From Bacillus sp. Marseille-Q3570 (GTDB taxonomy: Bacteria > Bacillota > Bacilli > Bacillales > Fictibacillaceae): 64,000 nucleotides of DNA. The stretch covers positions 17,957 through 81,956 of the forward strand of contig NZ_CAMGYZ010000019.1 in assembly GCF_946151055.1 (NCBI RefSeq). Direction: 5' to 3'. Shown here in pieces: positions 41,546 through 50,677 of the stretch. The position numbers were made by a program, and so were the translations under genes. The notes below the pieces were generated by a model, which searched no databases, was not told the origin of the DNA, and saw only the letters and a program-made list of their open reading frames with translations. Position 1 is the first letter of the stretch. Each line of letters starts with the position of its first letter.

Positions 41546-42064
41546 TTATACAGCCTTATCTTCAGGTGTCTTCACATGTAAAGGTGGTGGTATTAGCCAT
41601 CCTTTTTCCTTATTCATTCGTAAAATTCTAGCTCCGAATTGTGCTTTTGTTGTATGGAATTGACCATACATCATTGCAAGATCCTCCCTTATCGACTGGC
41701 CAATCGCAGTACTGCAAGTAACAAGACCAGCAGCAATATCCTTTGACGCAGATGCTGCTATTTCTGGATCATTGAATTTAGCACCAACAGGAATATCTTC
41801 TAAAGAAGCATTTGGCCGCTCAGGTGGAGCGGGAGGTAATCCAATACCATTTACTTTCAACAATTCTTCAACTTGTTTCGCTTCCTGTTTCATGGCTTGG
41901 ATGCTGTCCCTAAGAAATTCCTTAAGATCATCGTCACCAGCATGATTGATGTAAGTCTGGTACCCGGCCACCATTCCATTCGTTGTTGCAAGGTAGGTAA
42001 AAAGCCCATAAACTTCACCATAATGTAAAGGTTCTTTTTGTGGATTTCCACTTAAAATTCCCAT
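41546..42064 (-). CDS. DUF3231 family protein
   Basis: A 172-aa helical protein with TAGGAGGA site. EPLHYGEVYGLFTYLATTNGMVAGYQTYINHAGDDDLKEFL and GIGLPPAPPERPNASLEDIPVGAKFNDPEIA match DUF3231, a ferritin-like family of spore formers, here about one repeat long. It is divergent from a manganese catalase with 145 bp between them, so both may be expressed in sporulation. Paralogue of 21853-22404. Confidence 0.82.
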   Translation of the reverse strand: MGILSGNPQKEPLHYGEVYGLFTYLATTNGMVAGYQTYINHAGDDDLKEFLRDSIQAMKQEAKQVEELLKVNGIGLPPAPPERPNASLEDIPVGAKFNDPEIAASASKDIAAGLVTCSTAIGQSIREDLAMMYGQFHTTKAQFGARILRMNKEKGWLIPPPLHVKTPEDKAV

Positions 42065-42209
42065 AAAATCCTCCTAATTGTTTTTCTTTTTCAATTTTTA
42101 TATTTTGCAGATGTACCTGATCTTATTCAATTCGTTGAGGTTGAATAGAATATGTTTTTTGGTTGAATCTAAACCTGTTACGTTTGGATTATCAATAGGA
42201 GGTAAAATT

Positions 42210-43085
42210 ATGTTCTTCCATATTAAAGAACTTCAATATAATGCAAAACCAGATCGACCGGATCCTGTTTATGCCAAAAAGCTTCAAGAAATATTAGGGG
42301 GACAATTCGGAGAAATCACTGTGTTTATGCAGTATCTTTTTCAGGGTTGGAATTTCCGGGGAGAGCAAAAATACAAGGATATGCTTCTCGATATCGGAAC
42401 AGAAGAAATTGCCCACGTAGAAATGATTGCTACGATGATTGCGCAACTATTGGATGGAGCTCCCGCTAAAGAACAAGATGAAGCTGCGAAAGATCCTGTT
42501 ATCGAGGCTGTTTTAGGGGGAATCAACCCTCAACATATCATCGTTTCTGGTTTAGGAGCGACTCCAACTGACAGTGTAGGCTACCCGTGGAATTCACGCT
42601 ACACGATCGCTAGTGGGAACCTACTTGCAGATTTTCGTGCGAATCTCAATGCCGAATCACAAGGTCGTTTGCAGGTAGTAAGGTTATATGAATCGACTAA
42701 TGATCCAGGGGTGAGGGATATGCTATCTTTCCTGATTGCCAGGGATACGATGCATCAAAATCAATGGATGGCAGCGATCGAGGAAATTGAACAAAACCAA
42801 AAGCCGATAGTTCCCAGTTCCTTCCCTCAGGAACTGGAGAAACAAGAAGTTTCCTACTCCTTTATGAATTTTTCACAGGGTGAAGAAAGCGCTCAAGGTA
42901 GATGGGCAAGCGGACAAACCATCGATAAACAATCTAACTTCGATTATATTGCCAATCCAGAAGCTATGGGGCAAGTTCCTAAATTGAATCAAGCACCAGC
43001 TTATATTCATAACACACCTATTCCCGGTCAACCTGCACCAAACATTGATGTTGCATCCTATATGCAAGACAAAAAACAAGAATAA
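42210..43085 (+). CDS. Manganese catalase (spore-type)
   Basis: A 291-aa protein: EILGGQFGEITVFMQYLFQGWNFRGEQKYKDMLLDIGTEEIAHVEMIATMIAQLLDGAP carries the first Mn ligands (E, E-x-x-H), and RDTMHQNQWMAAIEEIE the last His. It converts H2O2 to water and oxygen without haem. Bacillus relatives (YdbD, YjqC, CotJC) are spore-associated. ATG 42210 is chosen because AGGAGGT is 6 nt upstream; an earlier in-frame start at 42078 lacks a site. Confidence 0.9.
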   Translation: MFFHIKELQYNAKPDRPDPVYAKKLQEILGGQFGEITVFMQYLFQGWNFRGEQKYKDMLLDIGTEEIAHVEMIATMIAQLLDGAPAKEQDEAAKDPVIEAVLGGINPQHIIVSGLGATPTDSVGYPWNSRYTIASGNLLADFRANLNAESQGRLQVVRLYESTNDPGVRDMLSFLIARDTMHQNQWMAAIEEIEQNQKPIVPSSFPQELEKQEVSYSFMNFSQGEESAQGRWASGQTIDKQSNFDYIANPEAMGQVPKLNQAPAYIHNTPIPGQPAPNIDVASYMQDKKQE

Positions 43086-43168
43086 ATTACTCGCTCGTGA
43101 TTTGAGTGGGTAAATCATATCATTAACCCTAATTAAAGTTGAAGATTGTAATTACCTTGACGAGAGTA

Positions 43169-43336
43169 ATGACTATATTTTCGTTTTATGAACATTCACA
43201 ACCGGATAAACAATCTGCTGGAATTCCAGAACTAGAAGAATTGGAAGAAGACATAAATAACACTGAAATAAGATTTCATAGAACGACAAAAGGAATTCAA
43301 TTGTTTCGTTCCGGGGCTTATCTGTCACAAGGGTAA
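43169..43336 (+). CDS. Possible small protein, 55 aa
   Basis: ATG 43169 after GACGAGAG gives MTIFSFYEHSQPDKQSAGIP, then an acidic segment LEELEEDINNTEIRFHRT and a short tail that overlaps the terminator hairpin at 43313. No family is recognised; the overlap with the hairpin makes it doubtful. Confidence 0.3.
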   Translation: MTIFSFYEHSQPDKQSAGIPELEELEEDINNTEIRFHRTTKGIQLFRSGAYLSQG

Positions 43337-43346
43337 GCCCCTTTTC
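43313..43346 (+). terminator. Rho-independent terminator
   Basis: GGGGCTTA (43313-43320) pairs with TAAGCCCC (43334-43341), followed by TTTTCTT. Confidence 0.82.
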
Positions 43347-43845
43347 TTATGAAATTATGATTGAGTTAAATCAAAGAATTTGAAATGATTGGTACAAAGC
43401 CACAAAGTGGGATTAAAAAATAAGACCATAGCGAAAGATCATTAACTTGAAATATGATAGATAGTAAAACTTCTAGGGGGTAGGAACGGCTTCAAGGGTC
43501 GATGAGCTAGATACTACTTCCAAGGATCAGCCCCTAAATCCGCAGGCCCCCTCATTTGCACAGACGTGCTGGTTGTTAGTCGAAGATCCATTTAAAAACG
43601 GCGGGGTCACCGCTGGCTCTTTTTTCCGCAGAAGTGTCGTAAATTCACTGAAAATCAACGAAGTCATTTAACAGAACTTTATTTAAAGATAGAAATACCT
43701 CCTTCAGCAACAAAAGCTTGTCCTGTCTTATTGTTACTTTCGTTGTGATTTTTCATAAATTTGTTCCCCGTAACGGCGAGTAAGTTCAAGACGTGATTTA
43801 AAACAAAAGGATGAGTCATTTTTCTCATTTAAATGTGTTATACCC
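43347..43845 (+). other. Intergenic region before the carnitine operon
   Basis: No gene is supported. A GC-rich stretch with GGCGGGGTCACCGCTGGCTCTTTTTT (terminator-like, described by its ends at about 43600-43625) interrupts AT-rich sequence. The operon promoter follows at 43846. Confidence 0.5.
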
Positions 43846-43905
43846 TTGAAACAAAACCGTCTGGATGGTACAGTTTGTATTGGATTAATAAACCGTCTGG
43901 ATGGT
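43846..43905 (+). promoter_or_regulatory. Carnitine operon promoter with two TetR operators
   Basis: TTGAAA (43846-43851), 17-bp spacer, TACAGT (43869-43874). ACCGTCTGGATGGT, a 14-bp near-palindrome, fills the spacer (43856-43869) and is repeated exactly at 43892-43905, 36 bp further. The tetR promoter carries the same core. Confidence 0.78.
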
Positions 43906-43946
43906 AAAGTTAAAATTTGGTAAGTGAACCTAAAGGAGGAAATGAA

Positions 43947-44840
43947 TTGAAAAATAAAGTGATGTTAACCGCAGCGGTAACGGGAGCAGGAGAAACCACT
44001 GACAAGAATCCACACGTTCCCGTTACACCCAAGGAGATTGCCGAATCAGCAATTGCTTCGGCTAAAGCAGGTGCTACTGTTGCCCATATTCATGCCCGCG
44101 ACCCGAAAACAGGCGGGATCAGCCACAATATCGACCATTATCGGGAAATCGTTGATCGTATACGTGAATCAGAGACAGATGTGGTCATCAATATTACGTC
44201 AGGTGGCGGAGGAGATTTCATCCCTAGTCTTGCAACGCCTGCAGCTGGTGGAGACGGAACGGATATGCAGACACCAGCTGAACGTCATCAACCAGTAGGA
44301 GAACTGCTTCCAGAAATGTGTACACTGGACTGCGGCAGTACAAACTTCGGCAATATGATTTATTTAAGTCCGACAGATTGGCTGCGTGAACAAGCAAAGC
44401 TTATCCAGGAAAGTGGCGTGAAGCCTGAGCTTGAATGCTTCGATACGGGACATATCCGTTTTGCGAAACAATTGATCCAAGAAGGGTTGATCGATGGTGA
44501 TCCGATGTTTCAATTTTGCCTAGGTATTCCATGGGGAGCGGAAGCGGACACTGAGACGATGCTCTATATGAAAAACCGATTGCCGGATAATGCACATTGG
44601 TCAGCCTTTGGAATTGGCCGGATGCAGATGCCGATGACTGCTCAAGCAGCAATGCTCGGTGGAAATGTCCGAGTAGGGTTGGAAGATAATCTTTATTTGA
44701 AAAAAGGGGTTATGGCGAGAAATGACCAGCTTGTTGAAAAAGCAGTCACAATGTTGCACAATCAAGGGCTGGAACCGATGACGCCACAAGAAGCACGTGA
44801 GCAATTCAACCTTCGCTCACCCCACAAAGGAGGTGCGTAA
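43947..44840 (+). CDS. BKACE-family dehydrocarnitine cleavage enzyme
   Basis: A 297-aa beta-keto acid cleavage enzyme (DUF849). VMLTAAVTGAGETTDKNPHVPVTPKEIAESA and GATVAHIHARDPKTGG (Zn-binding His pair), NITSGGGGD and LECFDTGHI are family hallmarks. With acetyl-CoA it should turn 3-dehydrocarnitine into betainyl-CoA and acetoacetate, as known in carnitine-degrading Pseudomonas. TTG 43947 is chosen because AAAGGAGGA stands 6 nt before it; TTG 43917 is too early and within the promoter zone. First gene of the operon. Confidence 0.87.
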   Translation: MKNKVMLTAAVTGAGETTDKNPHVPVTPKEIAESAIASAKAGATVAHIHARDPKTGGISHNIDHYREIVDRIRESETDVVINITSGGGGDFIPSLATPAAGGDGTDMQTPAERHQPVGELLPEMCTLDCGSTNFGNMIYLSPTDWLREQAKLIQESGVKPELECFDTGHIRFAKQLIQEGLIDGDPMFQFCLGIPWGAEADTETMLYMKNRLPDNAHWSAFGIGRMQMPMTAQAAMLGGNVRVGLEDNLYLKKGVMARNDQLVEKAVTMLHNQGLEPMTPQEAREQFNLRSPHKGGA

Positions 44841-44842
44841 CC

Positions 44843-45790
44843 ATGCAGAACATTGCCGTAATTGGAACAGGAGTCATCGGGAATGGCTGGATCGCCCGCT
44901 TCTTAGCTCAAGGATATGATGTCGTTGCCTTTGACCCGGCAGAAGGAGCGGAAAAGCGTACACGCCAGGCGGTTTCCCATGCATGGAGGTCATTAGAGGA
45001 GAAAGGGCTTGTGGAAGGAGCTTCCCAGGGCCGATTGCACTTCATGCCTACGATCAGGGAAGCTGTCGCCCATGCCGACTATATTCAAGAAAACGTACCT
45101 GAACGTGAAGAACTAAAGAAAACTGTACTGGAGGAGATTGATCAGCACGCAAATCCAGAAGCGATCATTGGTTCCAGTACTTCAGGAATCATCCCGAGCA
45201 CGTTGCAGGCAAGTTTACAGCACCCCGAGCGGTTTATTGTCGCCCATCCGTTCAATCCAGTCTTTTTACTACCACTTGTAGAGGTCGTAGGTGGAAAGGC
45301 TACCGACGAGTCTGTCATTGAGAAGGCTTGCTTATTTTTCAAACGTATATCCATGAAACCGCTTGTGATCCATAAAGAAATCGATGGTCACGTAGCGGAT
45401 CGTCTGATGGAAGCGCTCTGGCGTGAAGCTCTTCACCTCGTCAATGATGGAGTGGCTACCACAGAAGAAGTCGATACAGCGATCATTTACGGTGCTGGAT
45501 TACGATGGGCGCAAATGGGACCATTCCTTACCTTCCATTTAGCTGGCGGGGAACAAGGCATGCGCCATATGCTCGAGCAATTTGGTCCAGCACTTAAGCT
45601 TCCCTGGACAAAATTAGAAGCACCAGAACTGACAGAGGAACTGAAGGAACGAGTCATTGAAGGCTGTGAACGTTATGCAGGGGAAGAATCAGTAGCCGAT
45701 CTTGAGCGTAAACGAAATGAATTTCTTGTAAAATTGCTTGACCTAGTTGAAGAGTATTGGCCTGAATCTAGAAGTCTTGCAAACAATTAA
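44843..45790 (+). CDS. L-carnitine 3-dehydrogenase
   Basis: A 315-aa NAD-dependent dehydrogenase of the 3-hydroxyacyl-CoA dehydrogenase fold. IAVIGTGVIGNGWIARFLAQGYDVVAFDP is the Rossmann motif. SSTSGIIPSTLQASLQHPERFIVAHPFNPVFLLPLVEVVGG contains the catalytic region (H-P-F-N-P) and a C-terminal helical domain follows. The first step of carnitine oxidation, L-carnitine to 3-dehydrocarnitine, fits the neighbours (BKACE 2 nt upstream, thioesterase downstream). Confidence 0.87.
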   Translation: MQNIAVIGTGVIGNGWIARFLAQGYDVVAFDPAEGAEKRTRQAVSHAWRSLEEKGLVEGASQGRLHFMPTIREAVAHADYIQENVPEREELKKTVLEEIDQHANPEAIIGSSTSGIIPSTLQASLQHPERFIVAHPFNPVFLLPLVEVVGGKATDESVIEKACLFFKRISMKPLVIHKEIDGHVADRLMEALWREALHLVNDGVATTEEVDTAIIYGAGLRWAQMGPFLTFHLAGGEQGMRHMLEQFGPALKLPWTKLEAPELTEELKERVIEGCERYAGEESVADLERKRNEFLVKLLDLVEEYWPESRSLANN

Positions 45791-45807
45791 AAAGGGGAGG
45801 GATGAAC

Positions 45808-46278
45808 ATGTCAGAACCTGCTTTTATATACGAGGATCATGTGCATGAAGAGTGGGTGGATTACAACGGCCATATGAATGATGCAGCCTACGCGGCTGTT
45901 TTCAGCCATGCTGTCGATCATTTCATGGCGTACATCGGTTTACATGAAAAAGCCCGTGATATGTATCGATATACGATCTTCACGCTGGAAACCCACCTTT
46001 GTTATTTGAAAGAGGCGCATGAAAATGAGGAAATCTACGTGTCCGTCCAATTACTAGATGCTGACACCAAGCGTATTCATGCTTTTTTTGTCATGAAAAA
46101 TAAAAATGATCAAACCGTGGCGACAAGCGAGCAAATGTTGATGGGGATCAATATGGAAACAGGAAGACCGGGTCCATTTCCTGAACCGACTGCTCAAAAG
46201 GTGGCTGAATTACGAAAAGCCCACCATTCATTAGAAAAACCAAAACAAGCAGGACGTCAAATAGGGATCAAACGTTAA
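45808..46278 (+). CDS. Hotdog thioesterase, probable betainyl-CoA hydrolase
   Basis: A 156-aa 4-hydroxybenzoyl-CoA-type thioesterase: VDYNGHMNDAAYAAVFSHAVDHFMAYIG is the hotdog motif (D/N-x-x-G-H-x-N). In carnitine operons this enzyme releases glycine betaine from betainyl-CoA; in some bacteria it is fused to the dehydrogenase. ATG 45808 is chosen because AGGGGAGGG would touch ATG 45802. Confidence 0.8.
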   Translation: MSEPAFIYEDHVHEEWVDYNGHMNDAAYAAVFSHAVDHFMAYIGLHEKARDMYRYTIFTLETHLCYLKEAHENEEIYVSVQLLDADTKRIHAFFVMKNKNDQTVATSEQMLMGINMETGRPGPFPEPTAQKVAELRKAHHSLEKPKQAGRQIGIKR

Positions 46279-46315
46279 CCCTCCCTAATTCGCAACGAGA
46301 AAGGAGACTGAGTAG

Positions 46316-47515
46316 ATGAATAAGATTGAAGTCAACAATCTGACGAAGATTTTCGGATCCAAGCCTAAGCAGGGATTGAAACGTTTAGAAAACGGAGAAA
46401 AGAAAGATCAAATCTTAAAAGATACCGGTATGACCGTAGGGGTCAACCAGGCTTCCTTTGCTGTTCAACCTGGTGAATTCTTTGTCATCATGGGGCTTTC
46501 AGGAAGCGGGAAATCCACATTGATCCGCTTGGTGAATCGTCTCATCGAACCGACCGCCGGTGAGGTTTACATTGATGGGGATGACATTACAAAAATGTCC
46601 CAATCCACCTTGATCGAAACACGCCGTAAGAAGCTCGGGATGGTCTTTCAAAAATTCGGGCTGTTCCCTCATCGTACGGTGCTTGCCAATGTCGGATACG
46701 GATTGGAAATTCAAGGCGTAACGAGAGAAGAACGAGAAAAGAAGGCTCTGAAGTCCATTGAGGACGTCGGATTGAAAGGGTATGAGAACAGCCGGCCTGA
46801 TCAGTTAAGTGGCGGTATGCAGCAGCGTGTAGGTTTAGCTCGCGCACTCGCGAATGATACCGACATTTTGTTGATGGACGAGGCCTTCAGTGCCCTTGAC
46901 CCTCTTATCCGTAAAGAAATGCAAGATGAATTGCTGCACCTACAAAAGAAAATGGGGAAAACCATCTTGTTCATCACCCATGACCTCGATGAAGCTTTGA
47001 AGCTTGGCGATCGGGTTGCGATCATGAAGGATGGCCGTATCGTCCAGATCGGGACGTCTGAAGAAATATTGGAAAACCCAGCCGATGAGTATGTCTCGAA
47101 TTTCGTGAAAGACGTCGACCGTTCAAAAGTGCTGGAAGCGCATCAGGTCATGAAAAAGCCAGAGGTGCTGACGACGTATAAAGATGGTCCGAGGATGGCT
47201 GTCCGGAAGATGGAAGAAGCCGGGGCCTCAAGCATTTTTGTTGTTGATAAAGAAGATAATTACAAAGGTCTTCTGACGATTGATGATGCGATTGAAGCCT
47301 ATAAGAACGATATTCCACTTGATCACGTTTTAGTTGAGGACGTCCATACGACGTCTAAACATACCCCTCTTAATGATTTGCTCGGGATTGCGGCTGAAAC
47401 GAAGTATCCGATCGTGGTAGAAGAGGAAGGCAAACTGATCGGAATCATTTCAAGAGTATCGATTTTATCAGGCCTTGTCTTAGGTAAAGAAAAAGAGGAG
47501 GTGGAAGCATCATGA
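46316..47515 (+). CDS. OpuA/ProV-like ABC transporter ATPase with CBS domains
   Basis: A 399-aa ATPase: Walker A GLSGSGKST, Q-loop VFQKFGLFPH, signature LSGGMQQR, Walker B ILLMDEAFSALDPL and H-loop ITHDLDEA, then two CBS domains (about 275-390) that act as ionic-strength sensors in OpuA/OpuC. In this operon it should drive carnitine (or betaine) uptake rather than pure osmoprotection. It overlaps the permease gene by 4 nt. Confidence 0.88.
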   Translation: MNKIEVNNLTKIFGSKPKQGLKRLENGEKKDQILKDTGMTVGVNQASFAVQPGEFFVIMGLSGSGKSTLIRLVNRLIEPTAGEVYIDGDDITKMSQSTLIETRRKKLGMVFQKFGLFPHRTVLANVGYGLEIQGVTREEREKKALKSIEDVGLKGYENSRPDQLSGGMQQRVGLARALANDTDILLMDEAFSALDPLIRKEMQDELLHLQKKMGKTILFITHDLDEALKLGDRVAIMKDGRIVQIGTSEEILENPADEYVSNFVKDVDRSKVLEAHQVMKKPEVLTTYKDGPRMAVRKMEEAGASSIFVVDKEDNYKGLLTIDDAIEAYKNDIPLDHVLVEDVHTTSKHTPLNDLLGIAAETKYPIVVEEEGKLIGIISRVSILSGLVLGKEKEEVEAS

Positions 47516-48342
47516 ATTATTTCTATCTGCCTTTGGAAGAGTGGACCAATGCTTTTGTGAATGAATGGCTGCTGCCGGTCATGGGTGATTTTTTCAATCA
47601 AATCAGTAATGGTCTGGGCGCATTCATTACAGGTGTGACCGACTTGTTGTTAGTCATCCCTCCAGAAGTCATCACGCTGATCTTCATCCTGCTTTCGTGG
47701 AGGTTTGCAGGTAAAGGCATGGCTTTGTTCACCCTTGTCGGCTGTGTCTATTTAGGGTCAGTCAATCTATGGGACGGTGCGATGCAAACCGTAGCTGTCG
47801 TCATTGTATCCACGATTCTGTCCATTGTCGTCGGAGTGCCTGCTGGAATTCTGAGTGCAACGAATGGAATTGTCGACAAAATCGTCCGTCCTATACTGGA
47901 CTTTATGCAAACGTTGCCGAGCTTCGTCTATTTAATACCAGCTATCCTGTTATTTGGTCTTGGCGGCGTACCAGCAGTCATTGCGACCTTTGTCTTCGCT
48001 ACACCACCGGCTGTTCGGATGACGACTCTAGGAATCAAGCAAGTGCCAGCCGATGTGGTTGAAGCTTCAAGAGCATTTGGGTCGACACCGAGACAACTGC
48101 TCTTTAAAGTTCAGCTTCCCATGGCTGTCCCAACGATCATGGCTGGAGTCAATCAGACGATCATGTTAGCTCTTTCCATGGCTGTCATCGCCTCGATGAT
48201 CGGCGCACCTGGCCTTGGTTCAACGGTACTGTCAGGCATTTCGACCGTTAATGTCGGTCTTGGCTTGACTGGCGGTTTAGGAATTGTCGTATTAGCCATC
48301 GTTCTTGATCGAATCACACAAGGATTAGGAAAAAAAGTATAA
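47512..48342 (+). CDS. ProW-like ABC permease
   Basis: A 276-aa protein with about six to seven membrane segments and the permease-ATPase contact loop EASRAFGSTPRQLLFKVQLPMAVPTIMAGVNQTI (E-A-x-x-A-x-G). Same family as OpuAB/ProW for quaternary amines. ATGA overlap with the ATPase gene and a 14-nt gap to the binding protein show one transport unit. Confidence 0.88.
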   Translation: MNYFYLPLEEWTNAFVNEWLLPVMGDFFNQISNGLGAFITGVTDLLLVIPPEVITLIFILLSWRFAGKGMALFTLVGCVYLGSVNLWDGAMQTVAVVIVSTILSIVVGVPAGILSATNGIVDKIVRPILDFMQTLPSFVYLIPAILLFGLGGVPAVIATFVFATPPAVRMTTLGIKQVPADVVEASRAFGSTPRQLLFKVQLPMAVPTIMAGVNQTIMLALSMAVIASMIGAPGLGSTVLSGISTVNVGLGLTGGLGIVVLAIVLDRITQGLGKKV

Positions 48343-48356
48343 AGGAGAGGATTTCT

Positions 48357-49226
48357 ATGAAAAAAATAATATTTACAGGATTGATGATCATGTCACTAGC
48401 AGCCTTGATTGTCGGCTGCTCTTCAAACGAAAAAGGAAGCGGAGAAGCGAGTGAAGGTAAAACAATTACATTTGGTGTGACGCCATGGACAAGTACGGTT
48501 CCTCCAACGAAAATCGCCGTGCTTATTTTAGAAGACATGGGGTATACGGTAAAAGAAACGAAATCTGATGTCGGCGGCGTTTTCATGGGACTATCGCGTG
48601 GTGATGTGGATGTGTTCATGGACGCATGGCTTCCTATGCACCAAGTTCATCTGGACAAATTCGAAGGCAGTGTAGAAGATACAGCTGTCAGTTACCCAGA
48701 GGCGAAGACAGGCTGGGTCGTTCCAACCTACATGAAAGATGTCAATAAAATTTCCGACTTAAAAGGAAAAGAAGACGAATTTAATAACGAAATATTAGGT
48801 ATTGAAGAGGGTGCGAGTGCCACAAAAGAATCGGACGAAATCATCAAAGCGTATGATTTGGACATGAAACAGGTCAACTCATCAGAAGGTGGTATGATCG
48901 CAGAAGCTACTCGGCTTATGGCACAAGAAAAACCGGTTGTGTTCTACGGTTGGCGTCCTCATACGATGTTCAATAAGTATGATTTGAAAGTACTGGAAGA
49001 TGATAAAGGATTCTTCGGAACATCTTCTGTGCACGTCATTACGAATAAAGATCTTAAAGAAAAGGCACCGGAAGCGTATGAATTCCTAAGCAACTGGAAC
49101 ATCTCGATCGATGAAGTAGAAAAAATGATTGTAGAGATAGAAGAGAACGGGAAAGACCCAGAGAAGGTCGCCCGTGAGTGGATCGAGAATAACCCGGATA
49201 AAGTGAAAAAAATGAAAGGTGAATAG
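48357..49226 (+). CDS. OpuAC/ProX-like substrate-binding lipoprotein
   Basis: A 289-aa lipoprotein: signal peptide ends in LIVGC (lipobox, Cys about residue 21), so it is anchored outside the membrane. TFGVTPWTSTVPPTKIAVLILEDMGYTVKETKSDVGGVFMGLSRGDVDVFMDAWLP is the OpuAC domain; Trp residues (TPWTS, DAWLP, TGWVVP, YGWRPH) probably form the aromatic cage for a trimethylammonium group. Substrate is probably carnitine from operon context. Last gene; a strong terminator follows. Confidence 0.88.
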   Translation: MKKIIFTGLMIMSLAALIVGCSSNEKGSGEASEGKTITFGVTPWTSTVPPTKIAVLILEDMGYTVKETKSDVGGVFMGLSRGDVDVFMDAWLPMHQVHLDKFEGSVEDTAVSYPEAKTGWVVPTYMKDVNKISDLKGKEDEFNNEILGIEEGASATKESDEIIKAYDLDMKQVNSSEGGMIAEATRLMAQEKPVVFYGWRPHTMFNKYDLKVLEDDKGFFGTSSVHVITNKDLKEKAPEAYEFLSNWNISIDEVEKMIVEIEENGKDPEKVAREWIENNPDKVKKMKGE

Positions 49227-49244
49227 TGGATCTTAACGGGAAAG

Positions 49245-49274
49245 CAGCGTCTGGCATCAGTCAGACGCTGTTTT
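49245..49274 (+). terminator. Carnitine operon terminator
   Basis: CAGCGTCTG (49245-49253) pairs with CAGACGCTG (49262-49270), followed by TTTTCTTT. A second hairpin (GCTGCC...GGCAGC, about 49315-49336) follows. Confidence 0.88.
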
Positions 49275-49519
49275 CTTTCGTTTGTATAATAGAAATATAA
49301 TTTGGAGATTTGTGCTGCCTTAAATAAGGGGCAGCTTTTATTATGTTTAGTGCATCATTTTTCTATTGACTAAACGTTCATTTAAAAGAAAAATAATGTT
49401 AAAAGAGTGGTAGAAGAAAACGCAAAACAGTTCGGGATACAATGTGAGGTCTTTGAAAAGATGGGAGTGTAGATTGCAGACCTTAGTGACATAAATAAGA
49501 TTTGCAAGGAGGTTATGAT

Positions 49520-50077
49520 TTGAAAAAACAAGTAATGTTTATTCACAGCGCAGGACCCCAGAAAGGGAAGCAAGGAAGTAGTCAACTGATCGGTTACTTA
49601 CAAAAATCGCTTCGTTCGGATTACCATTTTTCCTCCCCTGAAATGCCAGATCCAGAAAACCCGAGATATGATCCATGGAAGAACGAACTGCAAGCGAAAC
49701 TTTCTGATTTAAAGGGTTCCTCGGTTATTCTGATCGGTCATTCATTAGGTGGCTCTGTCCTCCTGAAGTACCTGTCAGAAGAATATTTTAATTTATCCAT
49801 CTCTGGTTTGATTGTGATTGGATCACCATACTGGGGCCTGGATGATTGGCGATATAAAGAATTTGAACTCTCCGAAAATTTTGCTGCAAGACTACCTCAA
49901 ATCTCACAAATCTATCTTTATCATAGCCGCAATGATGAAATTGTACCTTTTTCACATTTTGAGCACTATGCCTATAAGCTTCCAAACGCGAAGAAAAGGA
50001 TCTTCGAGAACTACGGGCATTTATTCCAAGATGATCTGCCCGAACTTATTCATGATATTGAAGCAGTGAGTCGTTAA
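49520..50077 (+). CDS. RBBP9/YdeN-like alpha/beta-hydrolase
   Basis: A 185-aa small hydrolase: nucleophile elbow VILIGHSLGGSVLLKYL (Ser in G-H-S-L-G), acid and His in HSRNDEIVPF and NYGHLF. Family members are serine hydrolases of unclear substrate, often similar to B. subtilis YdeN. TTG 49520 follows AAGGAGGT. It stands alone between terminators. Confidence 0.82.
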   Translation: MKKQVMFIHSAGPQKGKQGSSQLIGYLQKSLRSDYHFSSPEMPDPENPRYDPWKNELQAKLSDLKGSSVILIGHSLGGSVLLKYLSEEYFNLSISGLIVIGSPYWGLDDWRYKEFELSENFAARLPQISQIYLYHSRNDEIVPFSHFEHYAYKLPNAKKRIFENYGHLFQDDLPELIHDIEAVSR

Positions 50078-50554
50078 ACAGAAATTTTTACATGGGAGAA
50101 GGTATCGGGTTTTGTCCGCAAAGGATGATAGGCTCTATACCTTCTTTTTTTAACAGAAGAAATCCGAGTATATTCCTGTTACAAATCCGAAAACCCATCG
50201 TATCTATCCTTACCTCAAATCCATCAATCGGATTAAAACGCAGAATAAACCTTAACTTTGTATAGTGTTACTTCAAGAACCCTAACTATAGGGTTCTTTT
50301 CTTAAACCTTTTTTAATCCAATGCTGATGGTACAATGACCAGCCAGCCGACGTCTATTGAGATGTCAGGGGAGAATACAATTCGTAGCTTATCCTTTTTC
50401 CTTCGTCCCAAAAGAAAGAGTCTTATCTGTATCCAGTTTTCAGGAAAAGCGTTGAAGTGATACAGGATTAGGTGATGACTTGTAGAATATCATATTGTGA
50501 CTAGGCTTCTTGCTTAATAGTTGTTGATCTTCATCTTAGTAAGGAGGACATATC
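50078..50554 (+). other. Intergenic region with two terminator hairpins
   Basis: AGAAGGTAT...TATACCTTCT then T-run (about 50097-50153) ends the hydrolase gene. AAGAACCCT/AGGGTTCTT (about 50276-50298) resembles the terminator at 29311. No gene is seen. Confidence 0.6.
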
Positions 50555-50661
50555 ATGAAATATTATGGCAACTCCATGAAAAAGTTGGAGGTCATGCGTT
50601 TAGATTTGAGCGTGTCTTTCCCTACGCGGTAGAAGTGGTGTTTCAGGTCATTAAAATGTAA
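50555..50661 (+). pseudogene. Truncated, frameshifted SRPBCC fragment
   Basis: AAGGAGGACATATC and ATG 50555 resemble the start of the SRPBCC gene at 39783. Reading with one frameshift near 50570 gives YGNxHEKVGGHAFRFERVFP then YAVEVVFQVIK and stop, homologous to its first 36 residues only. The remaining three quarters of the gene are missing. Confidence 0.7.
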
Positions 50662-50677
50662 AGAGGAGCAAGTATTG

